Made by a program: the position numbers and the translations under genes. Below are positions 1 through 4,593 of a stretch of 5,008 nt of DNA, in pieces. The notes beneath the pieces are model-generated. The model did no database searches, was not told the DNA's origin, and saw only the letters and a program-made list of their open reading frames with translations. Source of the DNA: an uncultured Clostridia bacterium (GTDB taxonomy: Bacteria; Bacillota; Clostridia; Oscillospirales; Ruminococcaceae); contig CAMWLH010000194.1 of assembly GCA_947175045.1 (NCBI GenBank), positions 1 to 5,008 of the forward strand. Direction: 5' to 3'. Numbering within the stretch: the first letter of the stretch is position 1; each line of letters starts with the position of its first letter.

Positions 1-298
1 CCCGCTTTTGTCGGATTTTCTTTTTCCCCCCTTCCCCGAAGGTGTCAGCCCCGATACGAGCGCGTGAAAGCTTCGCTTTCGCTTAATAATAGGGCGGATA
101 AACATTTAAAAACTATTAAATTTAATTTTACAAATTATAGAAAATAAGCAGCATAATGAATCTAACGAAAAATTAGTGTGCCAGCATAAATTATCATTTA
201 TATCGACATCAAAATCGTTTTGACTATGGGAAGTACTCTAAGCTTTTTTGTTGAAAATGCACAAAATAATTGGGAAAAATTTATACAAAAAACCGCCC
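1..298. other. Gene-free left flank, AT-rich from about 90
   Basis: I see no supportable gene here. Bases 1 to about 90 are GC-richer and stay open in several frames: plus frame 2 ends at a TGA at 65-67, plus frame 1 runs to a TAA near 148, and a minus-strand frame starting near 102 runs off the left edge. None has a ribosome-binding site or a recognisable protein sequence. A small hairpin (GAAAGC-TTC-GCTTTC, 66-80, extendable to 64-82 with a G-T pair) has no T-run after it, so it is a poor terminator. From about 90 to 298 the DNA is strongly AT-rich, as expected for an upstream regulatory region. It holds a short perfect palindrome at 209-223. Confidence 0.6.
209..223. repeat. Short perfect inverted repeat TCAAAA-TCG-TTTTGA
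   Basis: Six-base arms at 209-214 and 218-223 flank a three-base centre. It lies about 75 bases upstream of the phosphorylase -35 box, in otherwise AT-rich DNA. It could be an upstream protein-binding site, but at this base composition a chance palindrome of this size is plausible. Confidence 0.3.
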
Positions 299-327
299 TT
301 GTAATGTAAACGTTTAGATGGTATAAT
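299..327 (+). promoter_or_regulatory. Sigma-A promoter of the GH94 phosphorylase gene
   Basis: The -35 box TTGTAA (299-304) and a perfect -10 box TATAAT (322-327) are separated by exactly 17 bases. Transcription should start near 334, leaving a leader of about 113 nt before the ATG at 448. The spacer is almost entirely occupied by a palindromic operator (305-318), so a bound repressor would block RNA polymerase directly. This is the best-formed promoter upstream of the gene. Confidence 0.8.
305..318. promoter_or_regulatory. cre/LacI-family-like operator between -35 and -10
   Basis: TGTAAACGTTTAGA contains a perfect 10-base palindrome, TAAACGTTTA, centred on CG. That is the usual centre of operators for LacI/GalR-family repressors. 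It fits the catabolite-responsive element consensus TGWNANCGNTNWCA at every position but one (G for C at position 13). It could be a CcpA site, giving glucose repression, or the site of a dedicated LacI-type cellobiose regulator; the sequence alone cannot tell. Its place inside the core promoter predicts repression. Confidence 0.7.
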
Positions 328-333
328 AAGATT

Positions 334-447
334 AAGAAAAAAGAGACAGGGATCAGGAGCTCGCCGAGCCTTTACAACAGCTCAACATCGCAGCCTTATA
401 CCTCTGTCCGACAATTCTTACATCTAACAGGAGGAATCTTTAAAGTC
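334..447 (+). promoter_or_regulatory. Leader of the phosphorylase mRNA with distant Shine-Dalgarno
   Basis: The predicted untranslated leader is about 113 nt. It contains a small hairpin, GCTC-GCC-GAGC (359-369), and a possible long-range stem pairing GACAG (345-349) with CTGTC (404-408). I do not recognise a riboswitch class. The ribosome-binding site AGGAGG (429-434) is perfect but lies 13 bases from the ATG, longer than the common 5 to 9. The start at 448 is still favoured because the protein begins with the family's usual N-terminal motif, Y-G-H-F-D. Confidence 0.5.
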
Positions 448-2829
448 ATGAACTACGGACATTTTGACGAACAGAAAAAGGAATATGTTATCACCCGCCC
501 CGATACGCCGTCGGCGTGGGCGAACTACCTCGGCTCGCCCGAATACGGCGCGATAATCTCCAACAACGCGGGCGGTTACAGCTTTGTAAAATCCGGCGCG
601 AACGGACGCGTTATACGCTACCGCTTCAACAGCGTTGCCAACGATCAGCCCGGACGCTATGTTTACCTAAAGGACAACGAGAGCGGCGAGTACTGGTCGG
701 CGAGCTGGGCTCCCGTCTGCAAGCCGCTCGACAGCTTCAAGAGCGAGTGCCGCCACGGTACGGCTTATACCGTTATCACCTCAGAGTACAAGGGGATAAA
801 GTCCGAGGTGACCTACTATGTGCCCAAGGACGCTACCTACGAGGTATGGGCGGCTAAGGTGACAAATACCGACAGCAAGCCCCGCAAGCTGTCCGTAACG
901 GGCTACTGCGAGTTTGTAAACGACAACAACTACGAGCAGGATCAGGTAAATCTCCAGTACACCCTGTTCATTACCAGAACCTATTTCAAGGGGAATTTCA
1001 TTCAGCAGAAGCAGAACGAGGTGTTCAAGAATCCCGATAACGAGCGTTTCCTCGGTCTTGCGAGAGCGGAGGTCTCCGCGTACTGCGGCGACCGCGACGC
1101 CTTTGTCGGCTCTTACAGAAGCTACGCTAACCCCAAGGGTATCGAGGAGGGGCTTAAGGGAGATCTCAACTACAACACCAACTCCTGCGGAGCGCTCCAG
1201 AGCGACATCACTCTTCAGCCAGGGGAGACCAAGGAGTTCACCTATCTTCTCGGTCAGAAGCCTGAGAACGTGGCAAAGGAGATTATAGAGAAATACAACA
1301 AGGACGGCGTAGTCGAAAAGGAGCTCGCGGAGCTTAAGGACTACTGGCACAGCAAGCTGAACAATCTCCAGGTAAATACTCCCGACGCCAACTTCAACAA
1401 TATGGTGAACACATGGAATGCATACAACTGCTTTATCACCTTTATCTGGTCAAGAGCGGCTTCGTTCCAGTACTGCGGTCTCAGAAACGGCTTCGGCTAC
1501 CGCGATACCGTGCAGGATATACAGGGTATAATCCACCTCGCTCCCGAGATGGCTAAAAAGCAGATAGAGTTTATGCTCTCGGCGCAGGTTACCAACGGCG
1601 CGGGACTTCCTCTTGTAAAATATACCCACAAGGCGGGTCAGGAGAATACCCCCGACGATCCCGAATATGTAAAGGAAACGGGTCACCCGAGCTACCGCGC
1701 GGACGACGCTCTGTGGCTGTTCCCGACGGTTTACAAGTATATCTCCGAGAGCGGCGACAGCGCGTTCCTTGATGAGGAGATATTCTACGCGAACGACGGT
1801 GAAAAGGGCACGGTTTACGACCACCTTAAGAGAGCCATCACCTTCTCCATGAACAACCTCGGCAACCACGGAATGCCCGCGGGACTGCACGCGGACTGGA
1901 ACGACTGCCTGCGCCTGGGCAAGAAGGGCGAGTCTACGTTCGTAGCGTTCCAGCTCGTTTACGCTGTCAAGATACTGCGCACCTACGCGGAGGAAAAGAA
2001 CGATACCGAGTACATCAAGTACCTTGACGAGATAAAGGCAAAGCTGGACGATATCCTCGCGGCTTGCTGGAACGAGGACAGATGGATACGCGGCTACAAG
2101 GAGGACGGAACGGTCATCGGTCAGCGCACCGATCCCGAGGCTTCCATGTGGCTCAACCCCCAGTCATGGTCGGTCATCTCAGGCTTTGCTTCAAAGGAGC
2201 AGGGCGAAAAGGCGATGGACAGCGTAGAGCGTGAGCTTAATACTCCCTACGGAGCTATGGTAATGTATCCTCCCTATGTGGAGCACGGCTTTGACGGCGC
2301 GCTTATGCAGTGTTTCAACAAGTGCACCAAGGAGAACGCGGGTATTTTCTCGCAGCCTCAGGGATGGCTGATACTGGCGGAGAGCAAGCTGGGTCACGGC
2401 AACCGCGCGTACAAGTACTGGACTGAAGCGGCTCCCGCCACCTACAACGATAATGCGGAGCACAGAGTGCTAGAGCCCTATGTATACGGTCAGTTTGTCG
2501 AGGGCAAGGACAGTCCCTTCGCGGGCAGAGCGCACGTTCACTGGCTGACGGGCACCGCGTCCACTGTTATGGTGGGAACTACCGAGGGTATTCTCGGGCT
2601 CAATCCCGAGACCAAGGGTCTTGTCATCGACCCGTCGATCCCCTCCGAGTGGAAAGAGTACACCATGGACAAGACCTTCCGCGGCAAGCGCCTGCACGTT
2701 ACCGTAAAGAATCCCAACGGCAGCGAGCATGGTGTAAAGAGCGTTACAGTAAACGGCGAGAAGATCGAGGGCAAGCTCATTCTTGACAGTATTCTTAAAG
2801 CCGAGAACGATATCGTTATCGAGATGTAA
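448..2829 (+). CDS. GH94 disaccharide phosphorylase, probably cellobiose phosphorylase
   Basis: The enzyme should cleave a beta-linked glucosyl disaccharide with inorganic phosphate, giving alpha-glucose 1-phosphate and a free sugar, and so saves ATP. At 793 residues it is slightly shorter than known cellobiose phosphorylases (about 810-820). No signal peptide is present, so it is cytosolic. The N-terminal beta-sandwich starts with YGHFD (3-7) and has ITRPDTP (15-21); a helical linker (about 280-320) leads to the (alpha/alpha)6 barrel. Barrel motifs are GYRDTVQD (350-357), HADWNDC (481-487, holding the general-acid Asp of GH94), KENAGIF (628-634) and HWLTGTAS (698-705), whose Thr701-Gly702 matches the phosphate-binding pair. 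Oddly, residue 636 is Gln where spacing predicts the phosphate-binding His. The family is secure. Acceptor specificity is not: cellobiose is most likely, while laminaribiose or another beta-glucosyl sugar remains possible. The gene is monocistronic, with its own promoter and terminator. Confidence 0.93.
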   Translation: MNYGHFDEQKKEYVITRPDTPSAWANYLGSPEYGAIISNNAGGYSFVKSGANGRVIRYRFNSVANDQPGRYVYLKDNESGEYWSASWAPVCKPLDSFKSECRHGTAYTVITSEYKGIKSEVTYYVPKDATYEVWAAKVTNTDSKPRKLSVTGYCEFVNDNNYEQDQVNLQYTLFITRTYFKGNFIQQKQNEVFKNPDNERFLGLARAEVSAYCGDRDAFVGSYRSYANPKGIEEGLKGDLNYNTNSCGALQSDITLQPGETKEFTYLLGQKPENVAKEIIEKYNKDGVVEKELAELKDYWHSKLNNLQVNTPDANFNNMVNTWNAYNCFITFIWSRAASFQYCGLRNGFGYRDTVQDIQGIIHLAPEMAKKQIEFMLSAQVTNGAGLPLVKYTHKAGQENTPDDPEYVKETGHPSYRADDALWLFPTVYKYISESGDSAFLDEEIFYANDGEKGTVYDHLKRAITFSMNNLGNHGMPAGLHADWNDCLRLGKKGESTFVAFQLVYAVKILRTYAEEKNDTEYIKYLDEIKAKLDDILAACWNEDRWIRGYKEDGTVIGQRTDPEASMWLNPQSWSVISGFASKEQGEKAMDSVERELNTPYGAMVMYPPYVEHGFDGALMQCFNKCTKENAGIFSQPQGWLILAESKLGHGNRAYKYWTEAAPATYNDNAEHRVLEPYVYGQFVEGKDSPFAGRAHVHWLTGTASTVMVGTTEGILGLNPETKGLVIDPSIPSEWKEYTMDKTFRGKRLHVTVKNPNGSEHGVKSVTVNGEKIEGKLILDSILKAENDIVIEM

Positions 2830-2849
2830 TGTTGTAAGAGATCAGGTAT

Positions 2850-2888
2850 TAAGAGGTAAGGGGCGAGTGCTTCTTACCTCTTATTTTC
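2850..2888 (+). terminator. Hairpin terminator after the phosphorylase gene
   Basis: About 20 bases after the stop codon, AAGAGGTAAG (2851-2860) pairs perfectly with CTTACCTCTT (2873-2882), plus an outer T-A pair, for 11 bp around a 12-base loop. The following tail ATTTTCT is only modestly T-rich, so it is a fair rather than ideal intrinsic terminator. It separates the phosphorylase gene from the next transcription unit. Confidence 0.75.
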
Positions 2889-2941
2889 TGCCAAATGCTA
2901 TGTGGTGATAAGTTAAATGGGAGCAGTATGTATGATCGGGG

Positions 2942-2970
2942 TTGAAATACCATGTTTTTTATGATATAAT
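2942..2970 (+). promoter_or_regulatory. Near-consensus promoter upstream of the small regulator gene
   Basis: The -35 box TTGAAA (2942-2947), a 17-base spacer, an extended -10 TG (2962-2963) and a perfect TATAAT (2965-2970) make this one of the strongest promoters in the window. Transcription should start near 2977. The next recognisable gene begins 282 bases later at 3259, so the leader would be long and would pass through the fold-back element at 3055-3216. No better promoter is visible nearer to that gene. Confidence 0.8.
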
Positions 2971-2987
2971 AAACGCAGGCGTTTATT
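2968..2987. promoter_or_regulatory. 20-base palindromic operator over the transcription start
   Basis: AATAAACGC (2968-2976) and GCGTTTATT (2979-2987) are perfect inverted arms around a two-base centre. The site overlaps the end of the -10 box and the predicted start site, the typical position of a repressor operator. Which protein binds is unknown. Candidates are a regulator elsewhere in the genome or the product of the downstream gene itself; the second would be speculation. Confidence 0.65.
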
Positions 2988-2996
2988 GTATCCTTA

Positions 2997-3046
2997 TGTC
3001 CATGCGCATACGTTCGCCTTTGGTTCACTCCGCGCGGTAATGGACA
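2997..3046 (+). repeat. Bulged inverted repeat in the leader
   Basis: TGTCCAT (2997-3003) pairs with ATGGACA (3040-3046), and the adjoining GCGC (3004-3007) can pair with GCGC (3032-3035) across a four-base bulge. In RNA from the promoter just upstream it would form a hairpin about 20 bases after the predicted start. It ends 8 bases before the fold-back element and has no T-run, so it is not an intrinsic terminator. It may belong to the same repeat unit or to the original leader. Confidence 0.4.
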
Positions 3047-3054
3047 ATTATATA

Positions 3055-3216
3055 CAGAGCACCTCTAAAACCTTGTTTGAGGAAAAATCGGCATAGCACG
3101 CCGTCTGCTGCGTCAAGTCTCCTCGCAAGGCACACAGCCTTGCTTCGTCGGCTTTCCTTGCAGCCGGCGCGCTCTACCGATTTTTCCTGTTCAAACCGAT
3201 TTTTAGAGATGCCCTG
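3055..3216. mobile_element. 162-bp fold-back element, MITE-like
   Basis: The two ends, about 3055-3103 and 3165-3216, are imperfect inverted copies of each other. They start with CAGAGCACCTCTAAAA and, read from the other strand, CAGGGCATCTCTAAAA. They share the blocks GTTTGA and GGAAAAATCGG, and by eye about four in five positions agree over some 50 bases. The arms continue as GCACGCCG against GCGCGCCG and GCTGC against GCTGC. The centre is a perfect hairpin, GCAAGGC-ACACA-GCCTTGC (3125-3143). Size, long terminal inverted repeats and lack of coding potential fit a non-autonomous miniature inverted-repeat element. CAGA occurs at 3055-3058 and 3217-3220 and might be a target duplication, but that is weak. 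No transposase is in the window. It could instead be another kind of interspersed palindromic repeat. Confidence 0.7.
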
Positions 3217-3258
3217 CAGAACAAAACGCGATAACAGACAGTAATATCGGGAGGGCAT

Positions 3259-3522
3259 ATGACAACAAGAGTAGCGGTGATGAGCATTATCGTAGAAAAC
3301 GGGGATACCGTACGGAAACTCAACGAGATACTTCACGAATACGGCGAATACATTATCGGCAGAATGGGCATACCCTACAAACCTCGTAAGATCAATATTA
3401 TAAGCATAGCCATCGACGCGCCGCAGGATACTATTTCGACCCTGGCGGGACGTATAGGCGGACTTTCGGGGGTAAATGTGAAGACCGCGTTTTCAAGCGT
3501 TATCTTCGACGATAAAAATTGA
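3259..3522 (+). CDS. TM1266-type putative iron-only hydrogenase system regulator
   Basis: This 87-residue protein closely resembles the TM1266 family, small single-domain proteins with a ferredoxin-like fold related to ACT/NikR ligand-binding domains. Members are named putative iron-only hydrogenase system regulators because their genes often lie beside [FeFe]-hydrogenase maturation genes; the biochemical role is not established. Visible family features are the RVAVMSIIVE start (residues 4-13), LNEILHEYGEYIIGRMGIPY (residues 21-40) and IDAPQDTIS (52-60), ending in GVNVKTAFS. There is no HTH domain, so direct DNA binding is not expected from the sequence. The start has a GGGAGGG sequence (3249-3255), closely spaced, and matches the family's N-terminus. 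No hydrogenase gene is adjacent here. It has its own terminator and probably uses the promoter at 2942. Confidence 0.88.
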   Translation: MTTRVAVMSIIVENGDTVRKLNEILHEYGEYIIGRMGIPYKPRKINIISIAIDAPQDTISTLAGRIGGLSGVNVKTAFSSVIFDDKN

Positions 3523-3537
3523 AGCACGAAAAATTTT

Positions 3538-3567
3538 CCCGCGGCGTTGAGCCGCGGGCGTTTTTTT
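3538..3567 (+). terminator. Strong intrinsic terminator after the small regulator
   Basis: CCCGCGGC (3538-3545) and GCCGCGGG (3551-3558) form a perfect, GC-rich 8-bp stem with a five-base loop, followed two bases later by seven T residues (3561-3567). It starts 15 bases after the stop codon at 3520-3522. It is a textbook intrinsic terminator and isolates the small regulator gene from fruR. Confidence 0.92.
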
Positions 3568-3618
3568 GCGGATAGTATTGAATATAATATAAGAAACCGT
3601 AAATTGTTTTCGCGATTC

Positions 3619-3646
3619 ATTCAAAATATTTCAAATTATTTCAATC
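3619..3646. promoter_or_regulatory. Distal cluster of 10-bp-spaced TCAAA boxes
   Basis: Three units, TCAAAATATT, TCAAATTATT and TCAATC, start at 3621, 3631 and 3641, exactly one helical turn apart. The same TTTCAAA motif recurs next to the fruR start codon and, in opposite orientation, at the promoter. Tandem boxes at helical spacing are a known operator style among DeoR-family repressors, for example AgaR of E. coli. I infer a distal FruR operator about 170 bases upstream of the predicted transcription start. Confidence 0.55.
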
Positions 3647-3686
3647 ACCGTATCTTTTGAGGGGTTTTCGGGAACGATATTTGTGT

Positions 3687-3722
3687 ATAATCCACAAAAC
3701 AACTCGTTTTGTTTTGAATTAT
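3687..3722. repeat. Inverted repeat in the fruR upstream region
   Basis: ACAAAAC (3694-3700) and GTTTTGT (3706-3712) are perfect arms around AACTC, and ATAAT (3687-3691) and ATTAT (3718-3722) can pair outside them. It lies between the distal and proximal box clusters, upstream of the predicted fruR promoter, so it would not be in the fruR transcript. Its role is unknown, and chance is a fair explanation in such AT-rich DNA. Confidence 0.3.
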
Positions 3723-3737
3723 CATACAAAAAAGAAA

Positions 3738-3782
3738 CTTTTTGAAAGATTTTGAAAGAAAAGACTTGATTTTTTCAAAAAG
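3738..3782. promoter_or_regulatory. Proximal TTTGAAA / TTTCAAA operator cluster at the fruR promoter
   Basis: Two tandem units, TTTGAAAGAT and TTTGAAAGAA, begin at 3741 and 3751, again 10 bases apart but opposite in orientation to the distal cluster. CTTTTTGA (3738-3745) is an exact inverted match of TCAAAAAG (3775-3782), which lies in the promoter spacer. Binding would cover the -35 region and spacer. The repressor is inferred to be the adjacent DeoR-family protein. Confidence 0.55.
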
Positions 3783-3794
3783 ATATGCTATTAT
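3766..3794 (+). promoter_or_regulatory. Promoter of fruR-fruK
   Basis: The -35 box TTGATT (3766-3771) and -10 box TATTAT (3789-3794) are 17 bases apart, with an extended -10 TG at 3786-3787. The predicted start near 3801 gives a leader of about 46 nt. A perfect TATAAT at 3794-3799 overlaps this -10 but has no -35 box at the right distance. The TTTCAAA-type boxes lie before, inside and after the promoter. Confidence 0.65.
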
Positions 3795-3814
3795 ATAATC
3801 ACAACAAATCAATA

Positions 3815-3834
3815 TATTTCAAAATATTTCAAAA
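3815..3834. promoter_or_regulatory. Downstream operator boxes abutting the fruR ribosome-binding site
   Basis: TTTCAAAATATTTCAAAA (3817-3834) carries two TTTCAAA boxes 10 bases apart. It sits about 15 to 34 bases after the predicted transcription start and touches the Shine-Dalgarno AGGAGG (3834-3839), which is 7 bases from the ATG. It repeats the core of the distal cluster almost exactly, which supports a common binding protein and autoregulation of fruR-fruK. Confidence 0.55.
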
Positions 3835-3846
3835 GGAGGCATACTA

Positions 3847-4593
3847 ATGCTGACAGAGGAACGTCATTCACTTATCCTTGATATGCTGAGCAGGCAGAGA
3901 AGCGCAAGTCTCGCCGAACTGTGCGAGCTGCTGAACGCGTCGGAATCCACTGTCCGCAGAGACCTGGCGATACTGGACGAAAGCGGGCTGCTGACCAAGG
4001 TAAGAGGCGGCGCGATGGCGGCGAGCGAGAGCTTCTCCTCACGCGAGCGCAACGTTGAGGAGAAGTCCAATATGTTTGTTGAGGAGAAAACGGCTATCGC
4101 GCGGTACGCGGCTTCGCTTATAGAGGACGGCGACTTTGTGTTCCTGGACGCAGGGACTACCACCGAGAAGATGATAGATTTCATTCCGTCAAAATACGTC
4201 ACGTTTGTTACAAACGCGTTTGTCAGCGCGAGAAGGCTGGCGGCGCGGGGGTTCAAGGTGCTGATAACGGCGGGGGAGATCAAATCCTCAACGGAAGCCA
4301 TCGTCGGCTCGGAGGCGGTGCTGACTCTTTCGCGGTATAACTTCACAAAATGCTTTATGGGTGTGAACGGGATATCCGTCAAGGGCGGATTTTCCACTCC
4401 CGACACAAGCGAGGCGGACGTGAAATCCACCGCGATAGCGCGGGGCATGGAGATATACATTCTCGCGGATCACTCAAAATTCGGCACGGCAGCCGCGGTG
4501 AAATTCGCGGAGCTGAACAAAGGGAGAATAATAACGGATAAAGCTCCCGAGAAAATTTATTTTTCGGAGACTTATGTTAAGGAGGTGCTGTGA
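3847..4593 (+). CDS. fruR: DeoR-family transcriptional repressor, FruR type
   Basis: This 248-residue protein has the normal length for DeoR-family repressors of sugar operons. An N-terminal winged helix-turn-helix covers about residues 3-57: the recognition region reads SLAELCELLNASESTVRRDL (21-40) and the wing ends in KVRGGAM. The C-terminal DeoR sensor domain, which binds a phosphorylated sugar, shows DAGTTT (101-106), VTNAF (121-125), EAIVGSEA (140-147), DTSEADVK (186-193) and ADHSKFG (207-213). The gene overlaps the following 1-phosphofructokinase gene by one base, so the usual effector for this arrangement, fructose 1-phosphate, is likely. In the family, effector binding relieves repression. 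It probably represses its own operon through the spaced TTTCAAA-type boxes upstream. The start is fixed by AGGAGG 7 bases before the ATG. Confidence 0.9.
   Translation: MLTEERHSLILDMLSRQRSASLAELCELLNASESTVRRDLAILDESGLLTKVRGGAMAASESFSSRERNVEEKSNMFVEEKTAIARYAASLIEDGDFVFLDAGTTTEKMIDFIPSKYVTFVTNAFVSARRLAARGFKVLITAGEIKSSTEAIVGSEAVLTLSRYNFTKCFMGVNGISVKGGFSTPDTSEADVKSTAIARGMEIYILADHSKFGTAAAVKFAELNKGRIITDKAPEKIYFSETYVKEVL

Noticed and set aside
1..148. Open frames at the left edge on both strands
   Set aside because: They are short, lack ribosome-binding sites and recognisable motifs, and several frames are open at once. A gene end outside the window cannot be ruled out but is not supported.
781..1350. 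189-codon minus-strand frame inside the phosphorylase gene
   Set aside because: It lies fully within a well-supported plus-strand enzyme gene, is Leu/Val-rich as expected from the reverse of its codon pattern, and has no known motif.
2996..3040. Possible 14-codon leader peptide starting ATG at 2996
   Set aside because: No Shine-Dalgarno precedes it, no run of regulatory codons is present, and it overlaps the bulged inverted repeat, so chance is more likely.
3025..3336. 103-codon minus-strand open frame
   Set aside because: It runs through the fold-back element, the inverted repeats and the start of the small regulator gene, has a composition typical of translated repeats, and has no recognised domain.
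3583..3588. TATAAT just after the terminator at 3538-3567
   Set aside because: There is no -35 box at a workable distance; the upstream position is the terminator T-run.
3686..3691. TATAAT as a second fruR promoter
   Set aside because: The nearest -35-like TTGAGG (3657-3662) is 23 bases away and no box lies at 16 to 18 bases.
3619..3834. CRISPR-like or other array from the repeated TTTCAAA motifs
   Set aside because: The units are only 10 bases, form three small clusters without unique spacers, and sit around a promoter, which fits operators much better.
3864..4460. 198-codon minus-strand frame opposite fruR
   Set aside because: It is a shadow of the DeoR-family gene, which has complete family motifs, a ribosome-binding site and an operon partner.
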